DNA of 5,015 nt from Phycisphaerales bacterium (GTDB lineage: Bacteria > Planctomycetota > Phycisphaerae > UBA1845), in the NCBI GenBank assembly GCA_030612785.1, contig JAUWNF010000310.1, forward strand, positions 1-5,015. Reading direction: 5' to 3'. This document shows positions 1 through 3,807 of the stretch, in pieces. Under the pieces are notes generated by a model, which did no database searches, was not told where the DNA came from, and worked only from the letters and a program-made list of their open reading frames with translations. How positions within the stretch are numbered: position 1 is the stretch's first letter; each line of letters starts with the position of its first letter. The position numbers and the translations under genes were made by a program.

Positions 1-1
1 A

Positions 2-196
2 AGCTTGCTGGGTTACGCGTCGATCACCCGCACCGATTACTGCCGCTTCTTGCGCGGCTATATGGCGCGCACCGGCACGGGCGGTGCAAGTTGGAAGTCG
101 CAGTTTCGTGAACTGGCCGCCCAGGCCGCCGACTACGTCCGCCGTGCCCGGCAACGCAAGCGTGGCAAGCTCGACGGCTATACCGGTGAACCATAG
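2..196 (+). CDS. C-terminal fragment, possible Kdo/WaaP (InaA-type) lipopolysaccharide kinase
   Basis: The reading frame is open from the left edge (first full codon at base 2) to a TAG at 194-196, so only the last 64 residues are visible and the start lies outside. The fragment begins SLLGYASITRTDYCRFLRGY and ends in a basic, Arg/Lys-rich helix (about residues 46-58). The pattern 'S-x-T-R-x-D-x-x-R-F-L-R-x-Y' followed by a basic helix resembles the C-terminus of Kdo/WaaP-family kinases, which phosphorylate LPS core sugars on the cytoplasmic face of the inner membrane. The catalytic kinase motifs would be upstream and cannot be checked. The next gene starts 8 bp after the stop on the same strand and is a glycosyltransferase, which fits an envelope-glycan operon. 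A different protein with a basic C-terminal tail is possible. Confidence 0.5.
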   Translation, partial: SLLGYASITRTDYCRFLRGYMARTGTGGASWKSQFRELAAQAADYVRRARQRKRGKLDGYTGEP

Positions 197-204
197 ACAG
201 CGCC

Positions 205-1245
205 ATGCACATTCTACCCGTCATTGAATCCGTCGAACCGGAAGCGGGCTCCGTGGCGGTCTCGCTGCGGGGATTGGTCCAAGCACTTGCCGAGCGCGGA
301 ATCGAATCCGAGAGCGTCACCCGGGCTGAGGCCGCGGCGGCGGATCCGCTGGTTCATCAGGCCAGCGTCGTCCACCTGCACGGCTGGGGCACGGAGCTGG
401 CACATCGGATGGCCCGCGTGGCGCAACGGGCCGCCAGCCCCTATGTGATTTCCCCGCTTGGGTCGCTCACGGCGGAACCCTATCACAAGCGAGGTTGGCG
501 CGACAAGCTCCGTGGACTCCTGGGCAATGACAGCGTGATCCGTGGCGCCGCCGCCGTGACCGCGCTCAACGCCGCGGAGCAGCAGGCTCTGCGGGCCAAC
601 AGGCTCAACGTCAATGCTCGGGTTCTACCCTACGGGCTGGACACGAGCGCCTTCGAGGCAACCGACCGCACAAATGACGCGCTGCCCGAAGTACCCGCAG
701 GCCGGTGTTTGTTGATCCTAGGACCGATCCACCCGGCCGAAGGTCTGGTACCGTTGATGACGGCCTTCGCGGAAATCGGTCCTGCTGCCGACGGCTGGAA
801 CATCGTGCTTGCGGGACCGGAGGTCGGTGACTGGCGGAGGCAACTTGAAGCGGCAGTTCGCCGTAAGGGGGCGGCCGAGCGGGTCCTATTCGCCCCGGCG
901 CCGGATGTGGCCACTCAGCGGGCCTGGCTGGCGCGGGCGTCTGTCTTGGCCGCGCCGAGTCTGCATTACCGATGTCCCGTTTCAATCATGCAGGCGCTGG
1001 CCGCCGGTGTCCCGGTGGTCGCGTCGGGCGCGATCGTCCCCGACGGGCTGAATGATGTGCTTCAGGCGTGCGCCCCGACCCGGGAGGCGCTGAGAGAAGC
1101 CCTGCGTTTTGTCTTTGGGCTCTCCGACGAGGAGCGGAGTTCGGCGGCCCAAAAGGCGCGCGCCGCGGCCCGAGCCCGGCTCGACTGGTCTGTCCTCGTG
1201 GACCGATATGTGCAACTCTATCAAGAGCTCACGAATTCAGATTAG
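205..1245 (+). CDS. GT-B fold, family 4-like glycosyltransferase with degenerate donor site
   Basis: This 346-residue protein has the length and layout of a GT4 retaining glycosyltransferase, cytoplasmic or peripheral to the membrane, that moves a sugar from a nucleotide donor to a glycan or lipid acceptor. The N-terminal Rossmann half opens with MHILPVIESVEPEAGSVAVS (usual form: IxxxxPxxGGxxxS), then VVHLHGWG (55-62), ISPLGSLT (82-89), a helix with TALNAAEQQAL (119-129) and LPYGLDTSAF (141-150), the usual linker to the second half. The C-terminal half has LILGPIHPAEGL (170-181), NIVLAGPE (199-206) and APSLHYRCPVSIMQALAAGVPVV, in pieces from 250 to 272. The usual G-R-L-x-x-x-K-G phosphate-binding residues are Pro174 and Glu179 here, and the E-x7-E pair is Tyr255 and Gln263, so activity is uncertain. 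The start is set by the first beta strand; no good ribosome binding site is visible, and coupling to the gene ending 8 bp upstream is likely. Acceptor and donor are unknown. Confidence 0.88.
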   Translation: MHILPVIESVEPEAGSVAVSLRGLVQALAERGIESESVTRAEAAAADPLVHQASVVHLHGWGTELAHRMARVAQRAASPYVISPLGSLTAEPYHKRGWRDKLRGLLGNDSVIRGAAAVTALNAAEQQALRANRLNVNARVLPYGLDTSAFEATDRTNDALPEVPAGRCLLILGPIHPAEGLVPLMTAFAEIGPAADGWNIVLAGPEVGDWRRQLEAAVRRKGAAERVLFAPAPDVATQRAWLARASVLAAPSLHYRCPVSIMQALAAGVPVVASGAIVPDGLNDVLQACAPTREALREALRFVFGLSDEERSSAAQKARAAARARLDWSVLVDRYVQLYQELTNSD

Positions 1246-1774
1246 CGTTGCCGCCGTCGGTAGTGCCCAAGACCTGCTTGATGAGATGGGCGGGCGCTTT
1301 GGCCAGGCGCCATTGGTCATTCTCCTTGATGATCAACAGCACGACCTCTCTCTCGGGCTCCGGCACGGACTCGTCGAGTTCCACGCGCGCATGAAGGTAG
1401 TACAGGTACTCGCCCGTTTTGGTCTTCATCTTCTGCAAAGCTATGACGCGCACCTTGTTGAGCGCTTTCCAGCCGCGTTCAAATTCCCGCCGGGGGAAAG
1501 GGTCCTCCCGAACCGCCCATAGCAGGCGGAATCTCTCGTAATCACCCTCGACACAAATCTCGGTGATCTGTCGGACGAATTGATTGACCGCCGGATCGTC
1601 GGCCTGCACCTCCATGGGGAAGTCGATGGGAGACTTTTCAGTCAGCGCAGCCGGCGGTCCGGCTGACGGCTGCGATTCGCGCTCACAGGCGACGATCCCA
1701 ACGGCGGCCGAGACGGCGACAGCAAACGCGAGACCGATCCGGAACGGACGCGGCGGGCCGGCGACGGTACTCAT
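1229..1774 (-). CDS. Small predicted lipoprotein of unknown function
   Basis: This gene encodes 181 residues. The N-terminus has Arg9 and Arg12, a hydrophobic stretch (residues 13-29, GLAFAVAVSAAVGIVA) and Cys30 in an IVAC context, an acceptable lipobox, so a lipid-anchored periplasmic or outer-membrane protein is likely. A Pro/Ser/Ala-rich linker (34-50) leads to a compact domain of about 100 residues (60-162): a helix with AVNQFVRQITEICVEGDYERF, then alternating strands (VRVIALQKMK, YLYYLHARVEL, EREVVLLIIKENDQWRLAKAP). That one-helix-then-strands order and the QWRLAKAP ending suggest an NTF2/SnoaL-like fold, but this is inference from pattern. The start at 1774 is preferred over the in-frame ATG at 1810 because a strong ribosome binding site precedes it and it gives a clean signal peptide. 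It converges on the glycosyltransferase and overlaps its last 17 bp. I recognise no named family. Confidence 0.8.
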   Translation of the reverse strand: MSTVAGPPRPFRIGLAFAVAVSAAVGIVACERESQPSAGPPAALTEKSPIDFPMEVQADDPAVNQFVRQITEICVEGDYERFRLLWAVREDPFPRREFERGWKALNKVRVIALQKMKTKTGEYLYYLHARVELDESVPEPEREVVLLIIKENDQWRLAKAPAHLIKQVLGTTDGGNANLNS

Positions 1775-1780
1775 CGGGTG

Positions 1781-1790
1781 TCCTTTCCTC
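1781..1790 (-). promoter_or_regulatory. Ribosome binding site that decides the lipoprotein start
   Basis: On the minus strand the sequence GAGGAAAGGA ends 6 nt before the ATG at 1774. It is a near-ideal Shine-Dalgarno element and favours this start. The upstream in-frame ATG at 1810 has only a GGTGAG three nucleotides away and would put 12 extra residues before the signal peptide. Confidence 0.7.
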
Positions 1791-1867
1791 GTTGAAAGCA
1801 GCAGAATCATAGCTCACCCGCAACACCGCGCCAAACCTCGAACAGGAATCTCAGGTCCGTCGCGGCA

Positions 1868-1892
1868 TTATCGGAAGCCATCGGTCCGGTTA
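1868..1892 (-). promoter_or_regulatory. Weak promoter candidate for the lipoprotein gene
   Basis: On the minus strand TCCGATAAT occurs at 1875-1867. It contains GATAAT (five of six bases of the sigma-70 -10 box) and also TCCGATAA (seven of eight bases of the sigma-28 -10 box). The upstream partner is poor for both: GTGTAA at sigma-70 spacing 18-17, and only a GTAA/TAAC at non-standard sigma-28 spacing. It would give a leader of roughly 85 nt. The call rests almost entirely on the -10 match. Confidence 0.25.
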
Positions 1893-1991
1893 CACGCCAA
1901 CAAAACGGTCCCATAGTACGTCGCACGCTTTTTGCGCTGTGCTGTGCCCCCAGAGCAACCCACCACTGAAAAGCGGCCGCGGCGAGGTTGA

Positions 1992-2028
1992 TAACACGGG
2001 GCCGCGTGCGAGGTGCGCGCAAGTGTTA
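1992..2028. repeat. Imperfect inverted repeat upstream of the flagellin promoter
   Basis: The outer arms TAACAC (1992-1997) and GTGTTA (2023-2028) are perfectly complementary. Inner arms GCGTGC (2004-2009) and GCGCGC (2015-2020) pair with one G-T wobble around a 5-nt loop. The two stems are separated by an asymmetric internal loop of 6 and 2 nt. The repeat ends 11 bp before the -35 element of the proposed sigma-28-like promoter, so an operator or activator site is possible. It could equally be a chance structure in GC-rich DNA. Confidence 0.5.
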
Positions 2029-2039
2029 AAGAACGGACG

Positions 2040-2066
2040 TAAGCCGTGGACCCGTGTGACTGATAA
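2040..2066 (+). promoter_or_regulatory. Sigma-28 (FliA)-like promoter for flagellin
   Basis: TAAG (2040-2043), exactly 15 nt, then ACTGATAA (2059-2066). The established sigma-28 consensus is TAAA-N15-GCCGATAA, so the -35 core matches three of four, the -10 matches six of eight including the GATAA core, and the spacing is exact. Flagellin genes are the classic sigma-28 targets. Transcription would start near 2073 and give a leader of about 125 nt. No known planctomycete promoter was available for comparison. Confidence 0.45.
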
Positions 2067-2092
2067 GAGCGTGACTTCCCGGCAAGAGACCA

Positions 2093-2173
2093 CGAACTGC
2101 AAAAAAGTTCGGCGCGATTTGGCACCCGGCATTTTTATATCTTAGCGTCGGGGTGTGCAGTTTTCTCGAACTT
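2093..2173 (+). promoter_or_regulatory. Structured flagellin mRNA leader with alternative pairings
   Basis: Arm 1 CGAACT (2093-2098) pairs perfectly with AGTTCG (2106-2111) around a 7-nt A-rich loop. The same right arm, read as AAGTTCG (2105-2111), pairs over 7 bp with a downstream CGAACTT (2167-2173). The two pairings exclude each other. Arm 3 continues into CTTC (2171-2174), which is complementary to GAAG (2187-2190) inside the ribosome binding site. The complementarity is seen directly; a regulatory role is inferred. Confidence 0.35.
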
Positions 2174-2186
2174 CTGGTCTCTAATT

Positions 2187-2193
2187 GAAGGGA
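2187..2193 (+). promoter_or_regulatory. Flagellin ribosome binding site
   Basis: GAAGGGA ends 7 nt before the ATG at 2201. This sets the start at 2201 rather than the second ATG at 2207, and fits a highly expressed gene. Confidence 0.75.
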
Positions 2194-2200
2194 AAAGCTC

Positions 2201-3619
2201 ATGGGTATGACAGTCACAAACACAAACACAATGTCCCTCCTGAACATCATCAACCGCACGTCTCTCGCCCAGTCCAAAACGCTACAGCAAATGGCCACCG
2301 GTTATAGGATCAACTCCGGTGCGGACGACCCGGCCGGCTTGATCGCCATGGAGTCGCTAGGCGCCGAAATCACCGCGATAAACGCGGCGTTGTCCAACAA
2401 CATGCGCGCCGACTCCATGCTCAGCGTGGCCGACGGGGCCCTGACGGAAGTCAGCTCGCTGTTGAACGACATCGAGTCGCTGGTGGCGGCCTCGGCGAGT
2501 GACGGCGGGCTGTCCGCCGCGGAGAAGGCGGCCAACCAGTCGCAGATCGACTCGGCGATCGCTTCCATCGACCGGATCGTCGGCACCACCAACTTCAACG
2601 GCAAGCGCCTGCTGGATGGAAGCCAGGGCATCCAGACTACCGGCATTGCCGCCAACACCTTCGAGAGCCTGAAGGTCTACTCCCGCGGGGAGCGCACCAC
2701 TGATCTGACGGTAACGGCCACCGTTAAGACAGCCGCTACCTCGGCGCAGGGGAGTGTCGGCATGGCGGCGGCGGCCACGCTTACGGCAGACACCGAGATC
2801 GTCATCGCGGGCACCGAGGGCACCGCGACGATTAGTTTGGGTAACGGTCAAACCGGCGCCCAGGTCATCGCGGCAATCAATGCCGCAACCGCCACCACCG
2901 GCGTCACCGCCACGGCGGACGGTGCCTCGTTCAACCTGGCTACCAGCGGCAAAGGGACGGATGAGTTCTTGTCGATGACGGTGCTTTCCGGAGGTACTGT
3001 GAGCGCTGGGGCATTCGCCAACGTCTCCAGAACCGAAGGTGTCGACGCCGTCGTCACCGTTAATGGGGAGGACGTGACCGGCGACGGCCTGGATATCTAC
3101 TACAGCGCCAACGGTTACAGCATCTCGTTCAGTTGCGGTACATCGCTCGACACGGCGGCGGAGACCTCGAACTTCACGGTCAAGGCCGCCGGCGGATTGA
3201 CCTTCCAGCTCGGCCAGACCGCCAGCACGCGGTCCACCATCGGCATCGACTCACAGGCCGCCTATGCGCTCGGCGGCGGCGACAGCGGTGGCTACCTCAG
3301 CAGCCTCAAGTCGGGCGGTTCGCTCGATTTGGCCCAGAACAGCGCCAACAGTCTCAAGGTGGTTCGCAAGGCCATTGGTGACGTCGCCGGCGCCCGCGGT
3401 CGCATCGGTGGTTTCCAGAAGTTCCAGGTCCAGACCTCGCTCAACAGCCTCAACGCGACCAAGGTTGCCCTGACCGACGCCAAGAGCGTGATCGCGGATA
3501 CGGACTACGCGGTGGCCACCTCCGAGTTGAACCGCCAGAGCGTGCTGATGAATTCGGGTATCGCGCTGTTGGGTCTGGCCAACCAGCAGGCCGCCCAGAT
3601 CCTCTCGCTTCTGGGATAG
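2201..3619 (+). CDS. Flagellin, the flagellar filament subunit
   Basis: This complete 472-residue flagellin polymerises into the extracellular flagellar filament after export through the flagellar type III apparatus. The conserved N-terminal D0/D1 region spans about residues 5-158, with TNTNTMSLLNIINR, TGYRINSGADDPAGLIAMES, DGALTEVSSLLNDIESL and GTTNFNGKRLLDG. The C-terminal D1/D0 region spans about 375-472, with VAGARGRIGGFQKFQVQTSL, DTDYAVATSELNR and the terminal ANQQAAQILSLLG. The middle (about 170-345) is Thr/Ala/Gly-rich, beta-type and surface exposed; VTVNGEDVTGDGLDI and FTVKAAGGLTFQLG resemble flagellin IN-type motifs. There is no signal peptide, as expected. One cysteine, Cys312, lies in the middle domain, which is unusual for flagellins. 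The gene stands alone, with no other flagellar gene in the window, and is followed by a hairpin. It would be called fliC/hag-like; several flagellin paralogs are common, so no symbol is given. Confidence 0.97.
   Translation: MGMTVTNTNTMSLLNIINRTSLAQSKTLQQMATGYRINSGADDPAGLIAMESLGAEITAINAALSNNMRADSMLSVADGALTEVSSLLNDIESLVAASASDGGLSAAEKAANQSQIDSAIASIDRIVGTTNFNGKRLLDGSQGIQTTGIAANTFESLKVYSRGERTTDLTVTATVKTAATSAQGSVGMAAAATLTADTEIVIAGTEGTATISLGNGQTGAQVIAAINAATATTGVTATADGASFNLATSGKGTDEFLSMTVLSGGTVSAGAFANVSRTEGVDAVVTVNGEDVTGDGLDIYYSANGYSISFSCGTSLDTAAETSNFTVKAAGGLTFQLGQTASTRSTIGIDSQAAYALGGGDSGGYLSSLKSGGSLDLAQNSANSLKVVRKAIGDVAGARGRIGGFQKFQVQTSLNSLNATKVALTDAKSVIADTDYAVATSELNRQSVLMNSGIALLGLANQQAAQILSLLG
2215..2232 (+). 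repeat. Tandem hexamer at the start of the flagellin gene
   Basis: CACAAA, CACAAA, CACAAT run in tandem from codons 5-6 to 11, producing the TNTNTM stretch. The block is A/C-only and unstructured beside the ribosome binding site. A hexamer does not change the reading frame if it expands or contracts, so phase variation is not implied. Confidence 0.7.
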
Positions 3620-3632
3620 ACTACGGCAGCGG

Positions 3633-3663
3633 TTGACATAACATAATACGTAAGGCATATGAG
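3633..3663 (+). promoter_or_regulatory. Sigma-70-like promoter candidate for the GT-C gene
   Basis: A perfect TTGACA (3633-3638) lies 13 bp after the flagellin stop, in a locally AT-rich stretch. Possible -10 boxes are CATATG (3656-3661, spacing 17, three of six) or TATGAG (3658-3663, spacing 19, four of six). The -35 is strong and the -10 weak. The predicted start near 3668-3670 sits just before the hairpin at 3674, with the GT-C gene about 140 nt downstream. Confidence 0.4.
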
Positions 3664-3673
3664 CTTTTCCCGC

Positions 3674-3700
3674 GGGCCGAAGGTGACCAACCTTCGGTCC
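3674..3700 (+). terminator. Strong hairpin after flagellin, probable terminator
   Basis: An 11-bp stem (3674-3684 with 3690-3700; one G-T wobble) closes a 5-nt loop. The core arms are CCGAAGGT and ACCTTCGG. It lies 55 bp after the flagellin stop. The following GCTTTAGTTGG is only weakly T-rich, so it is an imperfect intrinsic terminator. Its position makes it the best candidate for ending the flagellin transcript. It may instead protect an mRNA end. Confidence 0.6.
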
Positions 3701-3799
3701 GCTTTAGTTGGTGTACCGAGCATCTTCGCTGGAGCCTTCAAACGCAATACGACGGCTGCTTTGGGCTATGCTCGCTCCACTCATTCCGGTAACCTGCAC

Positions 3800-3804
3800 G
3801 AAGG
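3800..3804 (+). promoter_or_regulatory. Ribosome binding site of the GT-C gene, close-spaced
   Basis: GAAGG is only 3 nt from the ATG at 3808, shorter than usual. An in-frame TAA at 3790-3792 rules out an upstream start. The next in-frame GTG codons (residues 13 and 16) remain possible, and both would still keep the first membrane segment. Confidence 0.45.
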
Positions 3805-3807
3805 CAT

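Larger units (their letters stand above)
1775..2200. other. Divergent intergenic region between lipoprotein and flagellin genes
   Basis: This 426-bp stretch has no convincing gene; the open frames in it are short and lack family features. It separates two divergently transcribed genes, so it must hold promoters in both directions. Visible elements are a weak minus-strand promoter candidate (1868-1892), an imperfect inverted repeat (1992-2028), a sigma-28-like promoter (2040-2066), a perfect 6-bp hairpin (2093-2111) whose right arm can also pair with 2167-2173, an AT-rich patch (2131-2144) that stands out from the GC-rich surroundings, and the flagellin ribosome binding site. Confidence 0.75.

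Noticed and set aside
1289..1316. GGCGC/GCGCC hairpin as a terminator for the glycosyltransferase
   Set aside because: The stem is only 5 bp with a 9-nt loop, has no T-tract, and lies inside the lipoprotein coding sequence.
1109..1522. 137-codon plus-strand open frame across the convergent junction
   Set aside because: It is in a shadow frame of both the glycosyltransferase and the lipoprotein gene, each of which has clear protein features in its own frame.
1920..1945. CGC-TTTTT-GCG hairpin near the middle of the divergent intergenic region
   Set aside because: Only 3 uninterrupted base pairs form around the T loop, and the T-tract is in the loop rather than after the stem.
1974..1984. GCGGCCGC palindrome
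   Set aside because: It is a simple NotI-type restriction palindrome, expected by chance in GC-rich DNA, with no repeat partner.
2119..2134. Sigma-54-like promoter: TTGGCAC upstream of flagellin
   Set aside because: The -24 half is perfect, but the bases at the required spacing for the -12 half are ATTT instead of TTGC, so the essential GC is missing. As a sigma-70 -35 (TTGGCA) it is only 11-13 bp from TATATC/TATCTT, too short.
2357..2851. Long minus-strand open frame inside flagellin
   Set aside because: It is antisense to the conserved flagellin frame and has low-complexity Arg/Gly-rich content typical of GC-rich shadows.
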